A stretch of DNA of 57,005 nucleotides from positions 1-57,005 of the forward strand of contig DYJK01000008.1 in NCBI GenBank assembly GCA_020723165.1, in the 5' to 3' direction. This document shows positions 9,091 through 17,339 of the stretch, one piece after another. Each line of letters begins with the position of its first letter. The first letter of the stretch is position 1. Both the position numbers and the translations under genes were made by a program. Below the pieces are notes generated by a model. That model had not been told where the DNA came from, did no database searches, and was given only the letters and a program-made list of their open reading frames with translations. Source of the DNA: Melioribacter roseus (lineage in GTDB: Bacteria; Bacteroidota; Ignavibacteria; Ignavibacteriales; Melioribacteraceae).

Positions 9091-11274
9091 ATGAAAAGCA
9101 AGATTCTACTAATCGCAATGTTCATATCCATACCTATATTGTTGAGCGCTCAAACTTATATTGATCCAGGTCTTAATGTAGAGGCAAAAGTTTTTGCGTA
9201 CAAATTAAATAATACGCCAACAATAGATGGGTTGAGCACAGAATGGGAAAACATCCCATGGCAAAAATTATATTTTTTAGATAAGGATTATAACAGCGAT
9301 GGATTAGCTGATCCAATACCATCAAGATATGATTTTGAAGGTAAATACAAAGCAGCTTGGGTCGCCGGTACTAATGTCCTTTATATGCTTGTTAATTTGA
9401 AAGACGACAGATTCCATAATCCTGATAGTGTTAACTGGTATAATATTGATGGAATGGAAATTCGTATTGATCCGTTCGATTCTGAAGCTGCCGGTGAACC
9501 ATCATCTTCCGGTACTGCTTTTAATATCGGCTTTACTATTGGCGAAAACAATGCTTCCGGTGTTGAGGGACCTACATTCAATTATACCGCAGCATGGAAT
9601 GTAAACTCTAATTCTTTCCCTAAAGAAGCTACTTTAGAAGTTGCCATTGTTCTTCCTCAGTCTGTAATACCGGTTGAAAATTATATTATGGGTTTCATGC
9701 TTTATCTGAGTGATAATGATGATCTTCAGGATAATTCGCCAAAAGATAAAGATGCAGTATTAGCCCCGTGGCCACAACGTTATTACGGTGCAACTCAAAC
9801 AAAAATTGGAATCGATGGCACATGGGAAAATATTTATTACTGGGGTAATATCGAATGTATATCTTTGAATGTGATCAATGTTGCATCAGGCGGTTCGATC
9901 CAAACAGCAGTCAACACAGCAACAGAAGGAAGCATCATAAAAATTGCAGCCGGCACATTCACGGAAAATATTGTAATCGATAAACCGTACATCCAGTTAG
10001 TAGGAATACTTACAGAAACAGATACGACCAAATTATTACCAGCCGATGCAAATCAACCGGTAATAAAAATATCAAACGATGATGTAGCTCCCGGAGTAAG
10101 AATCCAGAATATTGGATTTTTTGGATGGAGCAGCGGACAAGGCGGAGAGGTAGTATATGGTAACAAAGGAATCGAGATCGGCTCTGCATTAACAGAAGTA
10201 GTGGGTAATTATTTCACTGGATTTGAAAGACCGATAATAAAGAGTGATGTTGATGATACAAAGGCATATGCCCAGGTTTTCGAGGATAACCATTTATACA
10301 AATGTAAAGGAGGAATCAACTTCAACACACCAAATACAATAATGCGGTATAATGTAGTAGAAGAAAACACCGGCGGTTATGGATTGGAATCGAAAGGACT
10401 GCTAGCTGAAAATGCAGTTGATATCGGGTACAACACAGTATTCAATCATCACGGAGAATGTGCAGTAGGTTATGGAGGATCGGGAGTATTCACTGTACAC
10501 CATAACATGTTTGTTAGAAGTGAGCAATTATACGGATCAGGCGATACAAGCGGAGATGACGGAATCGAAAATCAAGATGCCGGCGGATCAACAGATTATA
10601 TCTATAATAATACAATTGTAGGTTGGAAGAGTGATGGAATGCAATTGGGCGGTTCATCAACCGGAACAAGCAAATACTACATTAGAAACAATTTGATAGC
10701 TCATTGTAAAGGAAAAGATTATGATATAAGAACGACCGGCTCGTATGATATTGATTACGGATTATCGTTCAACAATAACGGTGGAAATTTAATATCAACA
10801 CTGGGAACTCATTCGGTAGTATCCGATCCATCATTCACAAATGAGTTTGAAGATGATTTCACGATATTATCTTCATCACCGGCTGTAGATGCTGGATTAG
10901 CAGAACCGTTCGGATTTAAAGTAATGTATTTAGATAACGGTTTGGATATCGGTGCTTATGAAACCGGAATAGTAGTATCGGTAGAGGAAGAGATTAATAG
11001 TGAGATACCAACCGGTTATGTACTCGGGCAGAATTACCCGAATCCATTTAACCCGGTAACGACTATTAATTTTAGCATACCGCAAAGTACAAAGGTAACG
11101 ATGAGAGTGTATAATGTGTTAGGTCAATTGTTAGGAACATTGGTAGAAGGTGAGTTTGGAGCTGGAACATATAATGTAAAATTTGACGGAACAAAATTAT
11201 CGAGTGGTGTATACTTCTATACTTTAGAGACTAATGACTTCACTTCTTCCAAAAAGATGATACTTGTTAAATAA
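9091..11274 (+). CDS. Exported CBM9-like / right-handed beta-helix protein with T9SS sorting domain
   Basis: Secreted or surface carbohydrate-active protein of 727 residues. Signal peptide: MKSKILLIAMFISIPILLSAQ. Residues about 35-255 are a CBM9/DOMON-like sandwich (TPTIDGLSTEWENIPW, YKAAWVAGTNVLYMLVNLKDD, NIDGMEIRIDPFD). Residues about 260-620 are a right-handed parallel beta-helix of the pectate-lyase/DUF1565 type (GGSIQTAVNTATEGSIIKIAAGTFTENIVI, then repeated NNTIVG, RNNLIAHC and YNTVFNHHG rungs). The last 80 residues are a T9SS type-A domain (QNYPNPFNP...SGVYFYTLET...SSKKMILVK) without the palindromic inserts seen in three other genes here. It may be a polysaccharide lyase or a glycan-binding protein; no catalytic triad could be assigned by eye. 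Confidence 0.78.
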   Translation: MKSKILLIAMFISIPILLSAQTYIDPGLNVEAKVFAYKLNNTPTIDGLSTEWENIPWQKLYFLDKDYNSDGLADPIPSRYDFEGKYKAAWVAGTNVLYMLVNLKDDRFHNPDSVNWYNIDGMEIRIDPFDSEAAGEPSSSGTAFNIGFTIGENNASGVEGPTFNYTAAWNVNSNSFPKEATLEVAIVLPQSVIPVENYIMGFMLYLSDNDDLQDNSPKDKDAVLAPWPQRYYGATQTKIGIDGTWENIYYWGNIECISLNVINVASGGSIQTAVNTATEGSIIKIAAGTFTENIVIDKPYIQLVGILTETDTTKLLPADANQPVIKISNDDVAPGVRIQNIGFFGWSSGQGGEVVYGNKGIEIGSALTEVVGNYFTGFERPIIKSDVDDTKAYAQVFEDNHLYKCKGGINFNTPNTIMRYNVVEENTGGYGLESKGLLAENAVDIGYNTVFNHHGECAVGYGGSGVFTVHHNMFVRSEQLYGSGDTSGDDGIENQDAGGSTDYIYNNTIVGWKSDGMQLGGSSTGTSKYYIRNNLIAHCKGKDYDIRTTGSYDIDYGLSFNNNGGNLISTLGTHSVVSDPSFTNEFEDDFTILSSSPAVDAGLAEPFGFKVMYLDNGLDIGAYETGIVVSVEEEINSEIPTGYVLGQNYPNPFNPVTTINFSIPQSTKVTMRVYNVLGQLLGTLVEGEFGAGTYNVKFDGTKLSSGVYFYTLETNDFTSSKKMILVK

Positions 11275-11291
11275 TCTTCTGGTGCCTCTCT

Positions 11292-11326
11292 ATTTGGGAG
11301 GTATGTGCAGCGCATATCTCCCAAAT
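11292..11326 (+). terminator. Strong hairpin after the beta-helix gene
   Basis: A 14-bp stem with one G-T wobble (ATTTGGGAGGTATG against CATATCTCCCAAAT) and a seven-base loop lies 17 bases after the stop codon. It is followed by AT-rich sequence without a long T run. It is likely a transcript-end or processing hairpin between the beta-helix gene and the EEP gene. Confidence 0.55.
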
Positions 11327-11343
11327 ATTAATCTTAAATAACT

Positions 11344-13992
11344 ATGAATACATTTTTAAATATTCGCAGTTCTTTTTTAGTTGTCACTTTTATCTCATCT
11401 TTTATTATTGCCCAGGGAAATGGAATAACTATTAATGTAATGACTTATAACATTCAGCAAGGTAGTCATTATAATCCGCAGACAACGCCGCAAGCTGTTG
11501 CCGAGATTATTATTAAGAACGAAATCGATTTTTTAGGTTCGCAAGAACTGCATATAGACGGGGTAAAAAGTTTAAGTTCCTTATTACCAAATTATGAATG
11601 GTTTGGTGTAGGCAGAGACAATGGTAAAGAAGTTGGAGAAACCGGTTGTATCTTTTTTGATAGCAGCAAATATAAACTCCTGGAACAGTCAACTTTTTGG
11701 TTGTCAACAACACCGGATGTTATTGGAAGCAAAAGCTGGAATGCTGCTGATGTAAGAATTGTAACATGGGGAAAATTTCTTGTCGTCTCCGATTCAAGCA
11801 TTGTTTATCTGTTCAATACTCATTATGATCATATAAGCAGTTTGGCGCGTTTAGAAAGTTCTAAACTGCTGTTAAAAAAAATTTATGAAATTGCCGGGAT
11901 GAATCCGGTTATCGTCACCGGTGATTTTAATATGATAAGCAGTTCTCAAGAATACAATCTTCTTGTTGATGACTATTATAACTATCTGCATTTATACGAT
12001 GCACAGTCTAAATCAGTAAATGGCAGTACCGGGCCGCCAGGTACATTTAATAATTTTACAACTAATTATCCTACAGAAAAAATCGATTTCATTTTTGTTA
12101 ATCCATTTTTTGATGTTATTACACATGCTGTGTTAACAGATAAATATGATAACGGTGAATTTATTTCCGATCACTTCCCGGTTAGAACCCAGTTAAAATT
12201 GAAATACCCATCGGCACCAATCACACCGGAATTAATAACAGTCAGCGGTAACAATAAAGTTACACTCTACTGGAATTCCATTTCAGAAAAAGAAACCGTT
12301 GAAACGTTTACCGACTCAACGAATGATTTTCAAGGTTACAAACTTTATAAATCAAGAACACCAGGTATGGAAGATGCCGTTCTTGTTCCCGGGAAATGGG
12401 ATATACCTTTATTAAGAGATCCGCTTTTCGAATGTGATTTAATTGATGATAAACAAGGTTACACAAATTATGGAATTGTGAACGGCTTCGGTTATTATCT
12501 TGGTGATAACAGCGGCATTCAACATTTTTATATAGATGAAGATGTTCAGAACGGACAAACATATTATTACGTTCTAATAGCTTATGATCATGGCATACCT
12601 GGTATGGCAGATGGTTTTCCACCAATGGAAACACCATTTATTCTTAATGTTAATGCTGATGGAAATATTTTAAACAAATCGTCAAATGTTGGTATTGCAA
12701 AACCGGAAGAACCAACGCAAGAAAAACCGGTACCGGGAGTTACTTTAGAAAATAATATTACCGGAGGTACCGGCACAGTAAGTGTTAAAATTATTGATCC
12801 GTTGAAGCTTAAAAATGGTAGATACAAAATTAAATTTGATGTTGATACACTTAATTATAATGCGGTTACAAATCCTAAGTACAGAAGTAATAGAGATATA
12901 TATTTTGTTAACACCGGTATCAATGTAATTTCTATGAAAAATGATTCGGTGATCTACAAAGAAAATCGTTTGAGCTATTCAGCACGTAACCTGGTTTTAA
13001 ATCCATACTTGAATTATTATTTTCTCAACACAACTGAACCGGTAACTACCGATGAGATCGATGGTTTCCAGGTTGTACTGGATGATCTTGTAGAGAGAGC
13101 AGAATTCGATACAGATAAATCGGGCTGGAAAACTGGAAACTCAAATATTCAGATTCTGCCTTCATCTAAAGAAGCATATTATTTCCCATGGAATTGTGAG
13201 ATTCGTTTTGGTGAACAATATACTGGACGAACATCAACATTAAAATCGATCTATGATGCCAATGGTAATATTGTAGCTTACACACAATTACTTTTAAATC
13301 ATACATTCGATTTCAGTGTTGTGAGCAAAGATTTCCCCGATGAAAAACTTGATCTGGTTGTGTATGACACAAACCTAAACGGTTTATTCGATTATGGTCA
13401 GGATAAAGTATTGGCCGGTTATTGTGTTCAGCTTGCAAATAAAGTTTATTGGGCCGGAACGGTCTTTTCCATCTCGTTTGAATATACAAGTGGAAATTTG
13501 CCGGTATCCGGGGATGTATATGAATTATTTTTTAAGAAACCGTTTTTAGATTCGGACGAAATTGTTTTTAGCGTTGATGATGATATTACTTCGGTTAGTC
13601 CGGGCAACGATCAAGAACTCATTACGGATTTTTCACTAAGTCAAAATTACCCGAACCCGTTTAATCCAACGACTACAATAAGGTACACAATACACACCCC
13701 CACCTTCGGTGTCACCTCTCGAGAGGGGAATCAAAAGGGTGTGTTCGTAACATTGAAGGTTTACGATATTCTCGGTAGAGAAGTAACAACTCTAGTCAAT
13801 GATTTTCAGCAGCCCGGGAAATATTCAGTGCAATTTAATGTAAAGACGCGCCATCAGCCTCGACAAGGCGGAGGCTTGACGGGTGGCGCGTCTCTACCAA
13901 GCGGTGTTTACTTTTATACATTAAGAGTTAGTCCTTTGGGAAATACGGGGCGTGAATTTCAGAAAACAAAAAAAATGTTACTGTTAAAATGA
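11344..13992 (+). CDS. Exported endonuclease/exonuclease/phosphatase-fold enzyme with T9SS domain
   Basis: Metal-dependent phosphodiesterase or phosphatase of the EEP superfamily, 882 residues, exported (signal ending FISSFIIAQ). Catalytic landmarks in order: MTYNIQQG, Gln-Glu with E68, NTHYDH, GDFN (D194, N196), KIDFIF and SDHFPV (D276, H277). This matches the subfamily common in Bacteroidetes glycan loci; relatives include inositol-polyphosphate 5-phosphatases and sphingomyelinases. Residues about 290-745 repeat the module seen in the 1173-residue protein at 3864 (FQGYKLYK, YYLGDNSGIQHF, YYYVLIAYDHG, KVYWAGTVFSI). The C-terminal T9SS domain carries two palindromic inserts. The gene lies 182 bases before the inositol operon, which suggests, but does not prove, a substrate such as an inositol phosphate or phosphoinositide. 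Confidence 0.85.
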   Translation: MNTFLNIRSSFLVVTFISSFIIAQGNGITINVMTYNIQQGSHYNPQTTPQAVAEIIIKNEIDFLGSQELHIDGVKSLSSLLPNYEWFGVGRDNGKEVGETGCIFFDSSKYKLLEQSTFWLSTTPDVIGSKSWNAADVRIVTWGKFLVVSDSSIVYLFNTHYDHISSLARLESSKLLLKKIYEIAGMNPVIVTGDFNMISSSQEYNLLVDDYYNYLHLYDAQSKSVNGSTGPPGTFNNFTTNYPTEKIDFIFVNPFFDVITHAVLTDKYDNGEFISDHFPVRTQLKLKYPSAPITPELITVSGNNKVTLYWNSISEKETVETFTDSTNDFQGYKLYKSRTPGMEDAVLVPGKWDIPLLRDPLFECDLIDDKQGYTNYGIVNGFGYYLGDNSGIQHFYIDEDVQNGQTYYYVLIAYDHGIPGMADGFPPMETPFILNVNADGNILNKSSNVGIAKPEEPTQEKPVPGVTLENNITGGTGTVSVKIIDPLKLKNGRYKIKFDVDTLNYNAVTNPKYRSNRDIYFVNTGINVISMKNDSVIYKENRLSYSARNLVLNPYLNYYFLNTTEPVTTDEIDGFQVVLDDLVERAEFDTDKSGWKTGNSNIQILPSSKEAYYFPWNCEIRFGEQYTGRTSTLKSIYDANGNIVAYTQLLLNHTFDFSVVSKDFPDEKLDLVVYDTNLNGLFDYGQDKVLAGYCVQLANKVYWAGTVFSISFEYTSGNLPVSGDVYELFFKKPFLDSDEIVFSVDDDITSVSPGNDQELITDFSLSQNYPNPFNPTTTIRYTIHTPTFGVTSREGNQKGVFVTLKVYDILGREVTTLVNDFQQPGKYSVQFNVKTRHQPRQGGGLTGGASLPSGVYFYTLRVSPLGNTGREFQKTKKMLLLK
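13693..13743 (+). repeat. In-frame palindromic insert, T9SS loop 1 (EEP gene)
   Basis: Nested inverted repeat inside the sorting-domain coding sequence. The outer arms are CACACCC and GGGTGTG; the core is the perfect palindrome CCTCTCGAGAGG (13715-13726). It adds about 14 residues (TPTFGVTSREGNQKG region) between NPTTTIRYTI and VTLKVYD, where the beta-helix gene's sorting domain has only a short loop. Reading frame is kept. Confidence 0.75.
13840..13897 (+). repeat. In-frame palindromic insert, T9SS loop 2 (EEP gene)
   Basis: The arms AGACGCGCCA (13844-13853) and TGGCGCGTCT (13884-13893) are perfectly complementary. An inner GCCTC/GAGGC pair lies between them. The element begins GTAAAGACG and ends CGTCTCTAC, like the shorter elements at the same protein position in the two arylsulfotransferase-fold genes. 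It adds about 15 residues before LPSGVYFY, in frame. Confidence 0.8.
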
Positions 13993-14100
13993 TCAGTAAC
14001 GGGTGATACCCAAGAGATTAAAGTTTATGGGACAAATAAAAAAGTTACATACGATCCCTCACAAAAAATTGGTGTAGGTATATCAAAATCAAATTTGTAA
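13993..14100 (+). other. In-frame 35-codon extension after the EEP stop; possible gene remnant
   Basis: Immediately after the TGA of the EEP gene, the same frame stays open for 35 codons to TAA at 14098. It reads like ordinary protein (GDTQEIKVYGTNKKVTYDP, then IGVGISKSNL). It has no start codon of its own. It could be the decayed tail of a gene whose body was replaced, or chance; stop-codon readthrough is unlikely because the upstream protein already ends in a complete sorting domain. The rest of the gap to 14174 holds only the ribosome-binding site of the next gene. Confidence 0.3.
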
Positions 14101-14174
14101 AGATATCAGTATGGAAATTTCAGTGTACTTATTAACAGAATAACAATGGGGACAAAAGTAAAAAGGATAAAGTT

Positions 14175-15362
14175 ATGAGAACCGTTTCATTATTTGCATC
14201 ATGGGATCCAAAACCCGGTTTTGTATTAGGGCAAAAAGATATCGAAGGAAAGCTGACATATTTAGGAAGCAAAGTCTGGCGTAATCCTTACATTAAAATA
14301 GTTGAGAAAGAAGTACGTGATATAAAACCTTCCGAAGTTCTAATAGAAGTGAAAGCTTGCGGCATTTGCGGCAGCGATGTTCATATGCGTCAAGCCGATA
14401 AAGACGGGTACATTTATTATCCCGGACTTACTGCTTTCCCAAGCACACTGGGTCATGAATTTTCCGGGCAAGTAGTTGCAGCCGGTGAATTAGCAATTAA
14501 TAAAAGAACAAATAAAAGATTCGAAATTGGTGAAGCGGTCTGTTCCGAAGAGATGATGTGGTGCAGCTGTTGCAGACCATGTTCCGATGGTTTTCCCAAC
14601 CATTGTGAGAATCTTCAAGAGATCGGGTTTTCATGTGATGGCGCTTATGCAAAATATATAGTTGTCGATTCACGTTATCTATGGAGTATTGAAGGTCTCC
14701 GGAAAAAATACGGTGAAGAAAAAATGTGGCTTCTCGGAAGTTTGGTCGAACCAACCTCGGTTGCTTATAATGCTGTTATAGTTAGAGGCGGAGGAATATG
14801 TCCCGGTGAAAATGTCGTTGTACTTGGCGCCGGTCCGGTAGGAGCCGCTGCATGTGCAATTCTCAGTAAAGCCGGTGCCGCAAATGTTATCCTCTCTGAA
14901 CCATCCGCATCTAGAAGAGAGATGGCTTTATCGATCGGCGCTACCCACGCAATCGATCCTACAAAAGTAAATGTTGCTGAAGCTGTTTTAGATATTACTA
15001 ATGGTCACGGCGCAAAATTGATTCTTGAAGCTACCGGTCTACCAAGCGTTGTCTGGAAAGATGTTGAAAGAATTATCTGGGAAGGTAGAGCTGTTAATAC
15101 AACCGTTGTTGTTGTTGCCCGTGCAGATGATCGTATTCCGGCTAATGGTGAAGTTTACCAGGTGAGAAGAGCAAATATTGTTGGAGCGCAAGGGCATTCG
15201 GGCCACGGAACGTTTCCTAATGTAATTAATTGTATATCATCGGGTATGGACGTATCACCGATGATTACTAAAAAAATTAAGCTTGATGAAGTTGAAAAAA
15301 ATCTTGTGATGCTTCAAACCGACCGTGATGAAGTAAAAATAACTGTTACGGATTTTGAATAA
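14175..15362 (+). CDS. iolM: scyllo-inosose 3-dehydrogenase (IolM-type zinc MDR dehydrogenase)
   Basis: Cytoplasmic zinc-dependent medium-chain dehydrogenase, 395 residues. In Thermotoga maritima IolM (TM0412) oxidises 2-keto-myo-inositol to a diketo-inositol using NAD. This protein matches what I recall of TM0412 through its whole length, including the family-specific N-terminus (SWDPKPGFVLGQKDIEGKLTYLGSKVWR). Zinc and fold motifs: ACGICGSDVH, GHEFSG, the structural-zinc cysteines in MMWCSCCRPCSDGFPNHC, and the Rossmann motif GAGPVGAAACA. Also shared are SLVEPTSVAYNAVIVRGGG and VGAQGHSGHGTFP. AAGGAT upstream supports the ATG. It starts an operon with iolN 23 bases downstream and iolO after that, the same enzyme trio as in Thermotoga. 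Confidence 0.88.
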   Translation: MRTVSLFASWDPKPGFVLGQKDIEGKLTYLGSKVWRNPYIKIVEKEVRDIKPSEVLIEVKACGICGSDVHMRQADKDGYIYYPGLTAFPSTLGHEFSGQVVAAGELAINKRTNKRFEIGEAVCSEEMMWCSCCRPCSDGFPNHCENLQEIGFSCDGAYAKYIVVDSRYLWSIEGLRKKYGEEKMWLLGSLVEPTSVAYNAVIVRGGGICPGENVVVLGAGPVGAAACAILSKAGAANVILSEPSASRREMALSIGATHAIDPTKVNVAEAVLDITNGHGAKLILEATGLPSVVWKDVERIIWEGRAVNTTVVVVARADDRIPANGEVYQVRRANIVGAQGHSGHGTFPNVINCISSGMDVSPMITKKIKLDEVEKNLVMLQTDRDEVKITVTDFE

Positions 15363-15385
15363 ATAAAAGTAGGAAGGAGAATAAA

Positions 15386-16480
15386 ATGTCAAAATGGATA
15401 AAAGCAGATCGGGGAGATATTCTTTTCGAAGATACATCCGTAGGAAGATTGAAAAAGAAAATATGGGATGCTTCCGATGGAGAGATAGAAAAAATTTTAA
15501 GTGAATATGAAATTCCGTCATCATCGGAATTGGGAAAACCCGGTACATACATTCAGACTACTATACGTAAAAATGTAATAGAGAACCGAAAAAAGAACGA
15601 TATACTTTTTATTCCAATCGGCTGCACGGAATTACACGGCATGCACACTGTTTCTGCATTGGATACTTTCATGGTAACGCAAATACTTGAAGGAGTAAGA
15701 AGGTTCACGGCAAAAAAGGGAAACCCGGTAAATCTAAGTTGGACGCCGCTCAATTTTGGCGGTCATCCGCATCACCATGTTGGAATGCCGGGCACAATTC
15801 ACCTTGAAGATGAAGTTGTAAAAAAAATATTGATTGATGTGATGGTTGGTTTTTGGAATGACGGATTTAGAAAAATAATTTTGGTCAACAACCACGGGCA
15901 TTCATGGCTTCTCGAAGCGGCTATCCAGGAATTACAAAAAACATGGAACCTACCGGGAATATTTAGAACAATTGATTGGCACAGAGCCGTTCGGGAATTT
16001 TTCCGTACTAAGGATAGAGGCGGTGATTGGGATGATGATTTCGTTCATGCAGATGAAGCCGAAACTTCTGTGCTGCTCTTATTAGCTAAAGAATTTGTTG
16101 AAATGAATTATGCTGAAGAGACAAAAGTTCCGCATTATTTACCGGAAGGACATTTTGATAAAGCTGTCGATCCGTTTGGAAGGCCTTCGCGATGGTCTGA
16201 AGGTCAAGGTCATTTTCCAACAGAGATTGGTTCTGTTCCAGAGGGTGTAGTTGGAAGACCAACAATAGGTACTGCTCAAAAAGCAAAGAGAACCATTGCG
16301 GCTATTCTTTCTTATTTAACTTTAGTTCATGATGAAATTTTTGAAGCATTCCCTTCGGGAAAAGTACCGCCGATAGAAAAAACAACGCTGAGAACGGAAA
16401 AAGAAATGGAACCATTCCTTAAAGAACCTTTTAGCGAAGGATGGCGGCCGGTTTATGCCATTAATAAAATGGGATTGTGA
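15386..16480 (+). CDS. iolN: 3-dehydro-scyllo-inosose hydrolase (IolN, creatininase family)
   Basis: Creatininase-family metal-dependent hydrolase of 364 residues, longer than typical creatininases (about 250), as expected for IolN. In Thermotoga this enzyme opens the diketo-inositol ring to 5-keto-L-gluconate. Visible metal and active-site features: IPIGCTELHGMHTVSALDTF (Glu-His and Asp), FGGHPHHHVGMPGTIHL, VNNHGHSW and HADEAETS. Start supported by GGAAGGAG at 15371-15378. Its stop is followed two bases later by the ATG of iolO, so the two are probably translationally coupled. Assignment rests on family plus the diagnostic neighbour pair. Confidence 0.85.
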   Translation: MSKWIKADRGDILFEDTSVGRLKKKIWDASDGEIEKILSEYEIPSSSELGKPGTYIQTTIRKNVIENRKKNDILFIPIGCTELHGMHTVSALDTFMVTQILEGVRRFTAKKGNPVNLSWTPLNFGGHPHHHVGMPGTIHLEDEVVKKILIDVMVGFWNDGFRKIILVNNHGHSWLLEAAIQELQKTWNLPGIFRTIDWHRAVREFFRTKDRGGDWDDDFVHADEAETSVLLLLAKEFVEMNYAEETKVPHYLPEGHFDKAVDPFGRPSRWSEGQGHFPTEIGSVPEGVVGRPTIGTAQKAKRTIAAILSYLTLVHDEIFEAFPSGKVPPIEKTTLRTEKEMEPFLKEPFSEGWRPVYAINKMGL

Positions 16481-16482
16481 TA

Positions 16483-17292
16483 ATGAAATTAAGCATTGTT
16501 CTATCTACACAACCAACTTCATTTTCTGCTCTTGCATACAAAGGTGAAATCGAGAGCAACATAAAAAAAATTAAGGAGTTCGGTTACGATGGTGTTGAAC
16601 TTGCTGTAAGAAATCCTGAAGAGTTAGATATTGAATTCATCGAATCCATTATTTTAAAAAATGACCTAATTGTTCCGGCTATCGGTACCGGGCAAGCTTT
16701 TGTAGAAGAAGGTTTATCATTTACTAATCCTGATCCTGGAATCAGGCAGAAAGCAGTAGGTAGAATAATCGATCAGGTACACCTTGCCAAAAAATTTAAT
16801 GCAATGGTGATCATTGGTCTTATCAGGGGAGTTACAGCAAAGAATTATGATCGGGAGAAAGCAGAATCGGATTTGGTTGATGCTTTGAGAAGTTGCGCAG
16901 CTATCGACCAAGAAATAAAAATTTGTATCGAGCCGGTGAATAGGTATGAAACAAATTTAATTAACACTGCTGATGAATGTTTGAAAATAATTGAGAGGGT
17001 TGGTAAACCAAACGTAGGAATATTGTTAGATACGTTTCATATGAATATTGAGGAAGTATCGATTACAGAGAGTATTAAAAAAGCCGGCAATAAGTTATTC
17101 CATTGTCATGCAGCAGATTCAAACAGATGGAGTCCCGGCAAAGGGCATATTGATTTTGCATCTGTATTAAAAACACTCAAAGAAATTGGTTACAACGGAT
17201 TTATATCGGTGGAGATATTACCGTTACCTTCTCCCGATTTAGCCGCAAAAGATTCTGTTGTATATCTCAAAAGTTTATTAGGTAAACAATAA
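16483..17292 (+). CDS. iolO: 5-keto-L-gluconate epimerase (IolO-type TIM barrel)
   Basis: Sugar-phosphate-isomerase / AP-endonuclease-2 family TIM barrel, about 269 residues. In Thermotoga, IolO (TM0416) converts 5-keto-L-gluconate to D-tagaturonate. Shared blocks: MKLSIVLST at the N-terminus, GYDGVELAVRNPEELD, IGTGQAFVEEGLSF, VIIGLIRG, CIEPVNRYETNLINTADECL, GILLDTFHMNIEEV and CHAADSNRWSPGKGHIDF. The Glu, Asp and His residues in the last three carry the metal in this fold. A GTG at 16477 overlaps the iolN stop, but the ATG at 16483 is preferred. The tagaturonate-processing enzymes (UxaB, UxaA) are not in this window. Confidence 0.85.
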   Translation: MKLSIVLSTQPTSFSALAYKGEIESNIKKIKEFGYDGVELAVRNPEELDIEFIESIILKNDLIVPAIGTGQAFVEEGLSFTNPDPGIRQKAVGRIIDQVHLAKKFNAMVIIGLIRGVTAKNYDREKAESDLVDALRSCAAIDQEIKICIEPVNRYETNLINTADECLKIIERVGKPNVGILLDTFHMNIEEVSITESIKKAGNKLFHCHAADSNRWSPGKGHIDFASVLKTLKEIGYNGFISVEILPLPSPDLAAKDSVVYLKSLLGKQ

Positions 17293-17339
17293 TCACAGAT
17301 TCATTTAGTTGTAAACTATAACGCAAGCGAGGAGAAAAA

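Noticed and set aside
12308-12637. 109-residue minus-strand frame
   Set aside because: It is antisense to the shared module of the EEP protein, with no domain or start signal.
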